Positions 43,278 through 56,902 of a DNA stretch of 64,000 bases are shown here, piece after piece. The notes beneath the pieces are model-generated. The model did not search any database and had not been told where the DNA came from. It saw nothing but the letters and a program-made list of their open reading frames with translations. The stretch covers positions 2,829,454-2,893,453 of the forward strand of contig JAJEKV010000033.1 in the NCBI GenBank assembly GCA_021234155.1, written 5' to 3'. The translations under genes and the position numbers were made by a program. The stretch is from Isoetes taiwanensis (lineage: Eukaryota; Streptophyta; Lycopodiopsida; Isoetales; Isoetaceae). Positions within the stretch are counted from its first letter, which is position 1, and every line of letters starts with the position of its first letter.

Positions 43278-45780
43278 CAAGACATGAGCCTCTACATGGG
43301 TGATTGCTACCCATGGTCTTTAATTGGTTGTTGCACTAACACTGATGTGAAAACCAAATAGCTCACTAACTATTGACTTGACAAAACTACAAACGTAACT
43401 ATTTCATGCAACAATACTATGCATACCTAGATTGGAAGACATTTCATCTTCAAGTCGATTAGCTTTTGATAAACCAACCCCTTTGTCAGAAAGAAGTGAA
43501 GAATCAGACACCATATACAAAATTAAGAACATGATTATGTCAATTCCATTTGGTTCAAACATTGAACTTTAGAAAACATTGAACTTTTGAACATTTGGTT
43601 CTCTAGACATGTGCAATCTAAACAAAAGAAAACAAAATAGTAGAAAACAGTTTTCCCTATTTAGGCCATTAATAAGACTGGATACACGAAACGACCAATC
43701 AAGACACATGAAAACACACTCCCATGGTGGTTGTGATATACGAATGCCAAGCACTATTCATGAATGATTAAAAAGTTCAAGCCTAATAGCATGAAGTTAT
43801 TAGTAGTTTCCCCTTTTCTTCCTCAGTTGTATGAATTGACCTCCATAATTTGTGAAATAAAACAAGAACTTTTGGACTAAGAAAATGAAATTCTTCTTTA
43901 TTCATAAATCCCATTACAATTTTCATTACTAATATAACTAGCCCAAAGCATGTTTCAATACATTCCAAAAGAAATTGATATAAAAAAAACAAGAAATATA
44001 AAAACACCCTCTTGGGTCCCGGGGCAACCCTCTGTGCGCAGCACCTTGTTTTATGAAGCTTCATACTATTTGATGGTGCATCGTGTTTTAAGTTCCGTCC
44101 ATCCCTCTATTTAAGATGTCCTTCAAGCAGATCCTAATTCTCTCGGAGGGTACACTCGCCAGTCACAAAAGCCACGAGATACACAACTCATAGGGAGGTG
44201 GTTGAGCCGTCACCAAAGAAGTCTCGTCAGAATTGTTCTCGTTAATTTTGCATAAAGTCCAGATTTCATAATCATATAGTTTCACTAATATAGATATTTC
44301 AATCAGAGAGGCATCATACTAATTTTAAGGTGGTGCATCAAAAACTAGCTCAAACCACTACTACAATTAATAAAATATTAGTTATATGTTTCTCCTTTAA
44401 TCTAGTCACTCATGCCATAAACTGTCCCATAGTTTTGTTTTGAATCTTTCAATGCTCTCTTAAATTTAGAAACTCTTTTCTAATATGTGGCAAGTTGTTG
44501 ACCAATCAAACTAGTACTTTACTAAAGCTTTTGTTATTGCTACGATAAATAACAGACATGCTGAGATTGCAAGCTAATTTAGCAAACTAAACTATACCCC
44601 AGATTCCACTACCCCAAAATAATTGTTGTTAGCTATTTTTCAGAATCTTACAGTATTTTATGATATATATTTGGCTAAAGTTATTATTATCATTACATTT
44701 ATTTGTACTTGGACTTGATGAAACTTTTGAATTAAGTATTCCTTTAAGCTTTCACTTGACTATTTTTTCTAACTAGAAAAAGCAAAAAATGTAAATTCTA
44801 TAGTTTTAGATATATTGTACTACAATTACAAATAATAATCAACAATCAACCTGGAACATACGATAATATTAAAAAAACTTTTAATAGACGCTCATAACAT
44901 AGCTTATAACATCCATAGTCTAATTCTTGAAGGAAGTTATGCAACCAACTCGGGCATCAAGATGTATACAGGCCATCTTTCACAACTCATTTTTTAAAAT
45001 GCATATGTGATATATGTAATAGAAATCCATAGTTTAAAAAGCTAATTTTTTCCATGCAAGTAGGGTGTTGAATATACAACCCTTCCAACTCAATATCTAG
45101 TCATATGCTATGATTATATGGCATGATGACATGTCTTAGAGTCATGTCTTGTATGAAGAGTCGTGCATATGCCTATTCCTTATAGCTTATATATCAAATC
45201 AATGTGCCTATTCCTTAGAGCTTATGTATTAATATTTTGTTATTGTATCATATCATTTTCAGCTTTCTTCATGTATTTCACTTATTCGTGTGCATTAATG
45301 AAAGTTTGGTACCCAATTCTAGTGCTAGCTTTTCCAGTGTTCTTATACATTGCTTCCCAGGGCGTGCACTTATTTAGAAAAGGGATATGCCATATGTATG
45401 CAGAGAATGGCAAAACACCCACATATATGATTTTTTGAAAGGGAAGTTTGACCTCTTCCATATAAAATTTACCCCGACTAGTGGCAAAAAATTCCCTAAC
45501 TCCTAAGTATATGCATAGAAATGGATTAAAAACTCCCTCCAAGTCACTGAGCCACATTGTATGGCGTCCAATAGTGAACCCCCCTTGCGTCGCCTTTGCT
45601 CATTGAGGAAGCTCAAAGAAGAATCATCATGTTATGCTTGAGCAATTGGATCCAATGTAGAGGTTATCAGCGCCCAAGTCTTGTTAGAGAAATTTGACGG
45701 CACTTGATTCAAGTTCTAGGGTGTTTTGTATCAAATCCGACTAGTCATTTGACTCCATTCTCAATTTGTTCTCTTCTAGA
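43278..45780. other. AT-rich intergenic stretch
   Basis: Frames here are short and unlike known proteins. A more GC-rich island lies at about 44010-44220. No gene, RNA or transposon domain was recognised. Confidence 0.5.
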
Positions 45781-46990
45781 CATCCTAAAATATTGTTTTG
45801 ATTGAAATCAACTAAGATGACCAAATGTCCTGAAAGTAGCAATGGAGAATTTAACCATGCGCGTCTCAAAATAGCAACTTTTACCTCAATCAATCTAGAC
45901 TAGCAATTTTGTCATGACATCCAAAATCAAATTTATGGAGGCAATCAGGTTAAGCAATTTTTGCCATGGTTAACTAGATTGAATGAACATCCTAAAATAG
46001 CAACTTTGACAGGTCATTATGATGCATCCAAAATAGCGAATGAACATCCTAAAATAGCAACTTTGACAGGTCATTATGATGCATCCAAAATAGCGACACT
46101 CAAACAGGATTGACTAAGAATCTAAAATAGCAAGTTTCATTAAAGATCATTAAAGAGGCGCCTAAAGTAACACTATTTTTCTAGAAGCCAATCAAATTGA
46201 GTAGAACTCCCACTTCATGATAGTTAAAGTCAACTGAGTTGACAACTTCTTACATGACTATTACTTAGGTACTTAAGCTAATACCACAACTTCTGCCAAA
46301 AAGTCAATTGGGTGGACTTAGAGTCAGTTACCATACGATTTTTTTTGCCTTTGACTTCCAAACCAGGACACAACTTGCTCCATTTCCATATCTCTCTTGA
46401 CCAGCCCTTGCTGCCTACCTGGCCCAGAAATTGCCTTGGCCTTTTAGAAGGGGGTGGTATCCTTTTTCGCACCCTTGGTCAAGCTGCTACCAATGAGAAG
46501 AGGTTTGCACCAGCGATCACAGTTTGCACCACGGATCATAGTCTGCTGATGAGAAGAGTCTGCTAGAACGTCAGTTATGCTAAGTTAGAAACTTCGCTCA
46601 TGCAAACGAGCCACTAAAAAATGCCCGGACTTGGGCACATGTGGTCAGGTCAGGTGGGGCCGGGGAAACCCTTATTGAACACACTTTCAAACTTTTATGC
46701 CATCGCGGTAAAGGTTAGATGTGGGCATGTTATAGCCAGCCTTAAATGGCAAAAAATCCGCTGTCCACAAAACTCCGTGTAATTTTTTTTGGGCATGGCT
46801 ATAACATGTCAAAGACACGAATATACCACGGATATGCCCGTGGCTATCACATATGACGGTGTCCGATATATACATATACGGCGCTCCACTTTTATGTCCC
46901 AAAAAGAGCAATTTTGTCTCGATGTCAACTGGGTTGACTGCAGACCTCGAAATGCTATAAAGTAAACAGGGTTGACCATCTGTATCCCAA
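45780..46990. repeat. Degenerate minisatellite with an exact 57 bp duplication
   Basis: Words such as CCTAAAATAGCAACTTT, TGACTAAG, GACATCC and (A)ACTGGGTTGAC recur through about 45780-46330 and again at 46910-46990. Inside, 45981-46037 and 46038-46094 are identical 57 bp units. The region between 46100 and 46900 is otherwise unidentified. Confidence 0.6.
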
Positions 46991-47309
46991 AATACAAAAG
47001 TTAGCCTACGCAGCAGTAAAACTTTTACAGTAGTGCCCTCCTACTTATGTGTGTTAATAATTGAACTCGAGTCACTGGCCGGAGCTGAGGCAGGACAATG
47101 CTCTACTCGTTGCATCTATGTGCTCCACTTGCTCCGTCTCCTTCAGGTATCTTTGCAGCCATGGAATCCGTGTATTAGCCTAGTAGCAAGCTTTATCTGT
47201 TGTTTTACTAAATGCGTGGATATACATGCATTATAATGTGCCGGGAATAGTGTTTGTGATCAATTTATTGATGTGAATTGCATCTCATCTTAAGCTTTTT
47301 GGATTTCAG

Positions 47310-47494
47310 TGCCTGACATAGAGGAAAAAGAGCTGAATCACGTTGTGAGACAATCTTCAGGGAAACAGTTGACTATTCTAGAAAGAAATAATAGTTACAG
47401 TTCATGGCGTGTATCAAAATTAGGATGGATGCCTCGCAGGAGCAATTCAATAGGCTCATGCCGCGTACTGAAAAGGACGGATGGTCCATATAAG
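47310..47494 (+). CDS. Putative N-terminal exon of the P-loop kinase
   Basis: It has acceptor TTTCAG and donor AAG|GTTTGT and ends in phase 0, which fits the next exon (LKVQCQAQRSPAVLES). The sequence is rich in Ser, Arg and Lys with few acids after the first ten residues, as in organelle targeting peptides. It needs one base from an upstream exon that I could not place. The assignment rests on position and phase, not on recognised homology. Confidence 0.55.
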
Positions 47495-50400
47495 GTTTGT
47501 GCTTTTAATTATCTTTATGTCCATCCTGTTTGTTTGAAGGACCATATATGATTTCTTAAGCATCTTCTTTTAACTAGTCTATAATCTGGAAATTTTCTGT
47601 AACTATTTGAGGTACAGCCGTTTGCTTTTTTCTTCCTTATATAGATGTTAGATGAACACGATTGCAAGCTCAAACTTCTCAGAATCTTTGAGCATTTGTA
47701 GCGGCATCATTGTGCTGGTGGAAGTCTTTTCATATTCTTTATTTGGCCTGAAGACAACTGAACATCTATTATGTCCATGATGCCATTAAGTCTTTTTGAA
47801 ATTGATGACATAAGCTGAGAGGCTGCATAAAGACATAAAGCTGTCTGTAAGCAGAAAAAGAGGCAACCTATGGTTACGTGAATGGCTTCTGTAGCTGCAT
47901 TTTGCGATCCTGCATTATTTCTTAAGGTTGATTTAAGCAACAACATGATAAGCTTTGAAAGGGATTATGCCTAGCTTTGGCAAACTTTCTTCAGTGTTTG
48001 TGCTCATCACATAAGATACATATCAGATTAGCTGAATTTCTTCATTGAAAATATCGTGGGCATGATGAGCTATCTTCCATGGACATAGATGTAATACTTC
48101 TAAGCAGAACCATCAACAATAATAAGTTTTTATGCCTTGGATGTTGTTGATGACTTGAGCTAGTAAGCTATATTGTCTATCTTAACAATATAAGTTTTCA
48201 TGGCTTGGATGTTGTTGATGACTTGAGCTAGTAAGCTATGTCGTCTATCTTAAATGCTACACTCTAACAACTTCTGGGAATTCATCATCCATCGTCTCAT
48301 GGTGCAAGATGGATCAATTATTTATATTACAGCAGTCAGCTTCCTAACCACATTTAGATGCGCCGAAAGTTGGAAGATGAGGAGAAGAAGTGCTCGGGAG
48401 ATGATGACCATGCAACTTTTAGCTTATGTAGGTGAAACACTGGAGGACATTGAAGAAATCCCAGGATGAGTCTGGGACATATCAGCGGGATCAGGGTCGA
48501 GTAAAGGCAGCACTTTTTTTGTCATGTATTTGGCAGATTAAGAATATCAAGCAGGGGCCAGTTTGCATTTGCCATCTTTGTCTTAGATTTGCTTTAACGT
48601 TCACCCCCTCTTTGTAGTATTCAGATGCTTAAACTAAGCGTGAAGGCAGCAAATATATAACAAGACAATGCCAATTGATTTGAAGAGGTATTGGCACTTA
48701 GTCACATCCAACAGGCACAGACAGGATCGAGAGTTTGACCTGGCATAGCTAGGAAATTGGCAGCAGGTGGCTGGATATTAGGGGTATCCATTGCATTACA
48801 TGGATGGAACACGACAAGGTGCTGGTGTTCCAATGGTAACTGTATACTAACCCGCAGACAGGGTAATAAAGAAACGTCTTCGCTGGCATGGGACAAAGAA
48901 CACATTCCACTGTTCACTATTATTACTATTTGGAATCAAATGAACTAGTGAAACTCTTTTTTATTTCCAACACCCCAATCCTGAATCCCATTGATATGTT
49001 GCCAGCCAACGATTCAAAGTGGTTCAAGTATGAAAGCTTTCCCTCAGAGCTTAATAAATGTCACAGTCTGTATTATAGTTCCAATTAGTTCAGGCATAAA
49101 GACAAAAGAAACACTTTTACAACTGTCTCTATTTAAATACTGCATGGTAGTCTGTTCTTACATGTTATATTGTGCTTGGCAGTTGAAAGTACAATGTCAA
49201 GCACAAAGAAGTCCTGCAGTTTTAGAATCAAGGTAGATACTTTTCATACTTAACTCACTTTCATATTGTTATCTGTATTTTACTAAAAGCCTTCTAAAGG
49301 TGTTTACTGTTCCTTGATTACTAAATGTCAAATCAATTTCTAGTTAAAGCTCTAATAAGGAAATCCTACTGTATTCCAATTAATGCTGTAAGGTTTTTGC
49401 AGTTGTATGGAAGAAACATATGACATCCTAGCAAAACGACTTGTTGATGTCTCTAGTAAGACTGCACCACATGCTAAGTAAGTGTATTCTCATTGTTCTT
49501 CGTATTTGCACAATATCACTGTTATTGTTGTCACTGTTTATAATTGTATTATCTTTCAGTTGAGCATGATAGAGACAAAAGCATTTACTGTAAACTCATA
49601 CACTTCCGAAGGTTTTCATACATTGTTGTTACCAATAGCAGCACGATATGCCATGGCTTACTCCCGTGTTCTTACTATGATTAAGGGTTTATTTATTTAC
49701 CAGTGAATTTGATATAAGCGTTTTTATTGGATGTCTATCATAGTTTCAAATGGTATTTCTTTTGTTATCATGTCAATGGCTAGGTACTTGGTTGCAATTG
49801 CAGGGCCACCTGGGGCAGGGAAATCTACGGTGGCACAAGAGGTAGTTGCTCGAGTCAACAATATCGCAAAGACACAATCTTTAGAAGACTTGCATAGCAT
49901 TGCAGTTGCAGTACCAATGGATGGCTTTCATCTGTATAGATGGCAACTAGATGCCATGGAGGTATATACTTCTACCGAAACATGTGCACGGTGACAAGTT
50001 ATTGTTACTTTCATGCTGATGGCATATGGGTTCTTCTTTTCATTGGCAGAATCCTGTTGAGGCCCATGCTCGAAGAGGTGGTCAGTATTCTGGCAAAATC
50101 GATTTTTTTTTATTTTTGAGAATCCAATTGAAACTTGTGCTATTAGGATTTTATCAAGCACCAACGATGCATGAGGATGATGTGAAGCTATCTTATGTCT
50201 TTACTTAATCCTTGGTTGTTTACATGGTTTTGGACATTTTAGGCAGTGACTGCGCATCACTTGAAATCTGGGAAATCCGTATGCATGATCTAATGACTAT
50301 CATATCTCACTGGAAACATAATAGTGTTCATGATATCTTAGTTTCTGCAATCATTGCAGTTCACTGTGATGCTCGAATAGACCTCTGCATCTGTTCACAT

Positions 50401-51712
50401 CTCTTTATATTATTTAGGCATTCTAATCTTTAGCTTTATTTCTAGAATTGGCCCGTTGGGATCTTGCATTCATAGAGCACAGATGAGTTGTGAAGTTAAC
50501 GAGGAAAGCCAACACAAAATATGCATTTCTGAGAGTTCTTCGTTCTCTGAGAGTTATTTGTTAAGTAGAGATAGTTTGGAGGAGGGCGCACACGGGCATA
50601 TTCTGCCCCATTCACCATAATTACTTGGAGATTGGCTTTGTGGTACGGCAATGTTGGCCTTTTAGATGAGAAGAGCCAGAGCATAATAATCGTTTTAGTG
50701 TAATGTTAACTCATATATGCTATTATATCAAGGCATCACAAACTTGAAGGGCATATTATGGCAACTGTGAGCCACAGCTATGCCAGAATGTATTGGTAGA
50801 GACTCACCAATCTTCCTAGACTGAACTCAATGCATAATCCCTTTAACGAGCTCTAAATTTGTCAAGTTTGTCAAGGTTTTTATTTTCTCATGGATGTTAT
50901 AGCGGTTTTACTCAGCTCCATGGACGTTTGATCCTGTCGGACTTGCAAATTGCCTTGCCTCTTTGAGAAACCAGGTAAAATTTGTGTTTCCTGGGACTTT
51001 CTTATGTTACCTGTTTGTTAATTTGAAGATAATTTCCAGGGATGGGCCTATTTTCCATCTTTTGATCATGGAGTTGGCGACCCAATAGAACGTGATATAT
51101 ATGTGTCTCCATCGTACTCTTCTCAACACATAGGATAAATTTTGGATAATTTATCTTTTTGATCCTTCGTTACTTGTAAGTTAACTAGTTCTGTCATTTT
51201 AGGCACAAAATAGTGGTTGTGGAGGGGAATTACTTAATGCTTCCAGAAGGTGACTGGAAAAGGATTGCGTTATATTTCAATGAGCGATGGTAGGCACTGC
51301 AATCAAGTATATTCTAAGACCTTTTGGGTTGATAATTATTTCTGGTGGTGTGATTCTTTAGGTTCTTGAATGTTGATATTGACACAGCTATGGGGAGAGT
51401 AGAAAAGAGGCATATTGCAACAGGTATCTTGCAAATGAATTTTTCAACTCTAGTTTTTCGAAATTGCTTAAATCTTTGATATACTCCCCATTTGCAGGTA
51501 AATCTGCAGACGCTGCAAAATGGCGGGTAAGTTCATCATGCTTAATGAATGCCTCTTTCCCAAATGATGTAATGTATGGCGCTGACAATTTTTGAATGCA
51601 GGTGGAATATAATGACCGGCCAAATGCAGAGTTAATATTAAAAAACTCAAGGAACATGGCGGACTTGATTATTGAGTCGCTTGACCAGGGAGAGAAGGTT
51701 TGCAAGAGCTAA
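47310..51712 (+). CDS. P-loop kinase, uridine-kinase-like (At1g03030 type)
   Basis: Exons: 47310-47494, 49183-49232, 49403-49477, 49784-49961, 50050-50080, 50916-50974, 51040-51113, 51203-51289, 51362-51423, 51498-51526, 51602-51712. Phases join throughout, giving 312 residues after a missing first exon. Order of motifs: CMEETYDILAKRL; Walker A in LVAIAGPPGAGKSTVAQEV; VPMDGFHLYRWQLDAME; HARRG-APWTFDP; FPSFDHGVGDPIERDIYVSP; Walker-B-like HKIVVVEGNYLMLPEGDW; ERWFLNVDIDTAMGRVEKRH; GKSADAAKWRVEYNDRPNAE. This is the phosphoribulokinase/uridine kinase fold family. The substrate is unproven; the plant relatives are annotated as uridine-kinase-like. The first exon seen is basic (SWRVSKLGWMPRRSNS) and may be part of a transit peptide. 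Confidence 0.85.
47495..49182 (+). other. Intron of the P-loop kinase gene
   Basis: Contains a tandem pair at about 48120-48184 and 48187-48252 sharing GCTTGGATGTTGTTGATGAC-type sequence and TTGAGCTAGTAAGCTAT. No other feature recognised. Confidence 0.6.
50081..50915 (+). other. Intron of the P-loop kinase gene
   Basis: 835 bp intron. The downstream acceptor CTCAG at 50911-50915 was chosen because it restores G-A-P-W-T-F-D-P. Nothing else recognised. Confidence 0.65.
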
Positions 51713-52440
51713 ATACATGGTTGATGCCAACCCAATACTCCTGAAAACATCAAGGAATTGATACATGGAGCTAAATAAAGAATTAATTATTGTTAGTGTA
51801 TTACAGTTTACATGTCATACTATGTTAGATGACTAGACATGCCACCTAAGTCTAGCTATCTAGTATATCTCATTTTATCCTTGCATATTTTATATAGCGC
51901 CACGCTGAGTCTTTAATAATTACAAATCCATCATATATCCTAAAAAGGAATTATGGTGGCCCATGTTGTCTGCTCTTGTATTTGTGGTAGTGAAGCTTTT
52001 TCATACACAAGAAGGTTCTGCTATTTAGGGCAGCGTAGTGGTTTTATACAATGGAAAGCCTATTTTCTTCCTCTCTGTTTGCAATTCCGTCTATTTCTAT
52101 CCTCCTCCCTGTTTGCAATTCCGTCTAGAGCTCGCAGGGTTTATTTTGGTGCCATCTTTTTGTTAGCGTGAATTAGATTTGACAGTTTGAATCAGAGTTT
52201 TTTGGGGTGCCATCTTTTTCTCCGCATGAATTCAATTTGACAGTGTGAATCAGATTGGTGTTTGCACTATTGCTACTTTGGTTCCACACTATTCTGCAGT
52301 CTTCTCTGGTTTGTGGTCTTAAGGTGCTTTCCAGTTCGACCTTTTCGTCCTTTTGCAGCAAGTCTGTTATCCCAGATTTTCTTCCTCAAATCTCCATGAT
52401 TTTTTATCATTCTAGTTCGCGCCATTTTCCCGTTGTATCA
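51713..52440. other. Intergenic stretch with two short tandem pairs
   Basis: CTGTTTGCAATTCCGTCTA occurs twice at about 52076 and 52109. A block with GGTGCCATCTTTTT and GTGAATCAGA occurs twice at about 52150-52195 and 52206-52252. The left part (51713-51950) may include the kinase 3' UTR. Confidence 0.55.
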
Positions 52441-53020
52441 TAAGGTTCAGCTGCGAAGGCTGCGGCGGCTAAGGCTACAGTAGCTAAGGCTGCACCCATC
52501 AGATTGGGAAAGCACCCCTTGGGAGAATGCGCTGTGCTGGAGGATCAGGATCAGGTTCAAGACTAGACATGTGCTCCAGCTCGGGCAAGAGGGATGGAAC
52601 AGAGGGATGCAAAAATTTTAGCTTTGCAGTTTGAGATTGAGAGGAAGAGCAAGAAGACGCGCACACCAGCAATTTGGATTTGATATCAAGAGTAAGCTGA
52701 GGCTAGAGAAGCACCTCACCCTTTCCGCTCAGCAGAGCATTGACAGAGGTAACACTCTTTTGGATAAGAGGAAACAAGTAGTAATTATAAAGGATAGGGA
52801 TGGTCCAAAAGTGGCCAAGTGCTTTGAGCTAGGAGCTTTTAGTTCTGGTCATGATAAGAGGCTACGGCAAGCTCGTAAGTTAGCTCTTGAATGGGATACC
52901 AATCAGGGTAGATAGAAGCCACCTTATGGAAAGTCGGGTTTATGTTTTGTTTGTCAGAATCCATGTCATATGGCTGCACAATGTCCTGCTAGAGCTTTAG
53001 TCTCTCCTGCCCCCAACAGT
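52440..53020 (+). mobile_element. Retroelement gag-like remnant with zinc knuckle
   Basis: A lysine/alanine-rich start (GCTAAGGCT repeats at 52455-52490), a frame at 52631-52915 with basic residues, then after a stop the CCHC motif CFVCQNPCHMAAQC at about 52943-52984. The zinc knuckle suggests gag. No pol follows, and the family cannot be named. Confidence 0.5.
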
Positions 53021-53739
53021 TGCGTCTCCCCATGGCTACAAATGCTAATGCTGCTTTTTACAATAATAATAGGTCCTAATTTAATTGCTTTAGTTGTTTC
53101 TTCTACTTGTACTTTCCTGCTGGCGGACAAGGTCTTACGATGAGTCCATCTTCGAAGCTACTGTGCAAAAACCAACAAGTCTTGTTATTGCTTTGCGGAT
53201 CTAACTAGGTGAGTTTTCAAAGTTTTGGAATGCTTTTATTATGATACAAGCATTGGAGAGCGGTTCATGGTGAAAGAGCTATAAGAATTTGGCAAAGCTA
53301 TGTGAATCTTCCAATATAATCGATAACATAAGGGCTTCAAGATGCTCATGGTAAGCAGCTTAGTGGATTGCCGGATTTGATAGGCTAAATAGGACATCCG
53401 ATGTGGACAATGAACAGGGAACAAGAAGCGTAGGCTTGTTTGCAGCAACGAAATTGGGTTTTTCTAAACTGTGGGCTTAGCTTGGACAAGTCAGTACATT
53501 GGAAAATCAGGCCTTCAACAGTTCTCCTTGAGCGGCTTCTGCAAAATTTAGCCCTGCTTACTGCAATTTCGAGTTGTTGAAAGTCATGGGGACCAGCTCG
53601 CAGCCTTCACTGCTGAATAATTTCCTCTGTTTGCACAAAATTTCCAAAAGGGCATGGCATTAGGAAAGAGTTGGATAGGCAACGATCCTCGTGGCATTAA
53701 ATGAAAGCACATACAATGCAGATGATCATCTGTGACTGG

Positions 53740-54690
53740 ACTGAGCTTAGGAGGCACAGTGACGCACGTTTAAAGTGATGAAATTATGAGTGCTTCCAGA
53801 ATCAATCAAATCAACTACGTTTTGTCATTGCGTAGCAATCTTATAACCTTATCTACATAAGGACGTGAAGTAGGGCTCACCATTTCTTTCCGAGCGATAA
53901 CTGATAATGCCTTAACCTCTGGCTTATCATTTACCTTCGCCGTGCTAGCCAAAACGTTTTTGCGAGGTTTGGTACATTTCTGGGCAAAGTGCCCTACCAC
54001 TCCACATTGATAACACCCCTTGGGATTATCCGTTTCGGTATCACCTTTCTTAGCCTTGCCCCCATTGGACTTGTCCTTGGAATCATTCTTCTGCTTCTTA
54101 GAAGGAGCAGATCCTTGAGGGGTTCCACCGGCCCTTTTTGCTTTCCAATTAGCAAAGTTCTGTCCCTTCTTGAATTCCTCCCTTCCTACCAGTTTCCTGA
54201 CAATCTCAATGTCCCGGACGTGCAATATCATGAGGAATATCATGGTTTGGCCCTGGAGCAGTGGGAACTGCCCCAGCCACAAGTAGAAACTTTTTTACTG
54301 CATTCCTTAAACGAAGTTCCCAAGCATTGCCTTCAACAGCCCACTTATGCAAATTCTCTTGCAATAACCCTAAGGTATTTCTGAACTTGGTTTGTTCAGT
54401 TCTTATCTTATTCAGTTCCCTAGTCAAAAGTTGATATGACTTTTATTACCATCAGGTAAGTTTTTACTTACCGGACCCTGCTCAGTACTTGCTCCCGAAG
54501 TGTTCCCAGCATTACCAATACCAGCATTAGCTGCATTTGCATTACCCATATTAGCATCTGCAGCAGTTATGTTGACACCACCTAAAGGAGGCTTCCATCT
54601 CGAACTCGGACTCGGGCAGTTCATCATCCAGATGAATATCCTCGAGGGCGGATATGATGCCCTCTTCAGGCGGGTGCACATTCAGAAACT
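53740..54690 (-). mobile_element. Ty3/gypsy gag-protease remnant
   Basis: Minus-strand frames 54424-54681 (Asn/Ala-rich), 54206-54427 (coiled region) and 53815-54282 form a gypsy gag. The last has REEFKKGQNFANWKAKRAGG, a lysine-rich stretch, and the zinc knuckle CYQCGVVGHFAQKC near 54010. After the end of that frame, a shifted frame gives VVDLIDSGSTHNFI at about 53780-53825, the aspartic protease active site typical of gypsy elements. RT is not visible to the left; 53030-53740 is probably further degraded pol but no motif is clear. Confidence 0.8.
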
Positions 54691-56655
54691 CAGGCAAGCA
54701 AACTGCAAAGTCTATGCAATGGATTTCATCCCATTCTACTAGCATGACAATATAATGCAAAGCACAGATGAAGGAGAATGTATTACAAATGATGAAGAAG
54801 AGAGATAACACAAGTCTGGAGGTTCATCCTACTCTTTTATTATTATCTCTTCCATAGAAGATGCACTCTACAATAGATCTTCAAGAAAACTCCAAGAGTG
54901 GAAGAGAGAGAATGAGAAGATGTTTAAACTTACACAACAAATCTTGACCATTCTTCTTTAGAGAATCTCCACCATTAGATCTCATTTAACCACTCTACTT
55001 CCATAAGATTTTTGCCGCATCACCCCATGCTTTAACCATTGAAAAGGACTTTTATACACCTTCAAGTCCATATACATCACGCTCCTTCAACTACACCCAA
55101 AAATGACAACACTCCAATGTTTACACAACTTACGATAATAATATGGCATGGCAATTCTTCCTTAAGCACAATTTGTATCAAACGCCACAAATATGAGACA
55201 AAAATCCATTCTACATTATTCCCCTTAATTTTATTCATCGTCCCGATGAATTCTTCAAAGATCTTTAAAACATAGTCTTTCAAACATCAAACTCGTTCAA
55301 ACCAGTTGGTCAATAAAAATAGCACTGCAACTTAATAAAATCCAATATTCAAATGTCTTCAATTCTTCAAAAGCATCTTGGCAAATTTCTCTACAATATA
55401 TCTTCAAGAAAACTTGTCTGCACGAGGGCGAGTGTTATGCCCTCTTCAGGCGGGTGCACTTATCATACCAACATTTGCCACTACATATTAATCCAAAACA
55501 CCCATTATACTAGTAACAACCATTGGTATCAAACCCTTGCTTCCACAACTAATATTATTACTTAACATTAGTGCCCCTAGTGCTGATATCGGTCCCTAGC
55601 AATATTTGTTCCTTATTCCGCATTCCGCCACCATAGACTGATTACAGTCAACATGGCCCATTAATTACAACTACCCACTAATGCAACTAACAGTATCCGC
55701 ATGCTCATGGACGTCCGTCAAGGGCCCGATTCCGTCTATATCCTTGGGAGCACCTGTAACAGGGACTGAAATCCTTGGATTGGCCCTTCGGTTGCCCGTT
55801 TCGACCTGCTTTCTGTGTACTAGCCTCTTGAGGCAGATCTGGTTGCAGTCAAATGTAGCAAAGCCAAATTCTTTCGGCCTTGTTTGGATCGTCCTGCTGA
55901 TGGAGAACTGTAAGGTGTAGAAGTTCATATCAAATTTCATATTAAGTCACTTGAATGGTGACAATATGTGGGAGCCCTTATACATAAACTAAACATGCAT
56001 ACATATGCATTATAAGAGCAGATGAATGTAATATTGAAGACAACTTGATGTGAGCAAAGGACATTGTTGAAGTCAGCTTGAACAGAACAAAGGAAGATTG
56101 TTAAGTCAAACCATTAAATATGATGGTGAAGATAAACCATGGGGTATAGAAGTTTTAAAGTTCAAGTTAAACCATTGAGTATGGTACTTGAATTACAACA
56201 TTTGAAAAGAAAATGCAGGTTACATTTTAGAAGGTTGACATTAGGGCAGGTTTTTCGGAGGGAACTGAAATTTGAAATCACGGTCCAATTTCTATGGGGA
56301 CATGCCCTGATCCGAAAAGAGCACTCCAGCAATCGGTTAGGCTATACCGCCGGACTAATTGTTTCAAATTAATCTAAGAAGTATCAGTGAGATAAGCAGG
56401 GTGATCAGGACTTTGAATATTTGACATTGTTAGATAATGAAGTTATATGATGTTTAGTTGAGTTAAGAAGACATATGATATGACCTTATGTGAAGGAAAT
56501 TACATGTTGTTAATGTTATTTATTGGAAATTGAACTTGGTTTTTGAATCCCATAGTATTCTAAGTTGTGTGTTTTTTGAAATTGATATTGATCCCATAGA
56601 TCTTCAACTTGTAAAACAATTAATAACCTTTTGTTCTTGCATATGAGTTGCCATT
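54691..56655. other. Intergenic stretch, unidentified
   Basis: GCCCTCTTCAGGCGGGTGCA occurs at about 54659 and again at 55439. It could mark an LTR pair of the gypsy remnant, but no longer match was seen. No coding sequence supported. Confidence 0.45.
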
Positions 56656-56662
56656 CTGGTTA

Positions 56663-56902
56663 CTATCTCTGCCTATTAGGAACAAAGATGGAGCTAAGGG
56701 CCATCCCTGTTGACCCCTCTCCTGCAAGGAAACAATTTAGTTGGAGTCCATTGATAATTAAGGCTGATGATGTAGTATAGATAATACTCCAAATTCTCTT
56801 ATACACTTTATCAAAAAACCCCAAGTGAGCCATAGCTTTTTCTAATAATTGCCAGCTAATAGTATCATATGCTTTCTTAAGATCTAATTTGAGGAGCATA
56901 CA
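56663..56902 (-). mobile_element. LINE reverse transcriptase scrap
   Basis: The minus strand reads LLKLDLKKAYDTISWQLLEK, GFFDKVYKRIWSII and SALIINGLQLNCFLAGEGST, the (F/L)DLxKAYDxxSW to ING blocks of a plant L1-type RT. It ends where the RQGDPLSP block should be. This is a different family from the LINE at 33-40 kb. Confidence 0.8.

Noticed and set aside
47033-47236. First exon of the kinase gene
   Set aside because: A donor exists at 47147, but the frame would leave phase 0 while the next exon needs phase 1; no supporting similarity.
48254-48620. Possible exons between kinase exons
   Set aside because: Short frames without phase-compatible splice sites; the 47494 and 49183 exons join directly.
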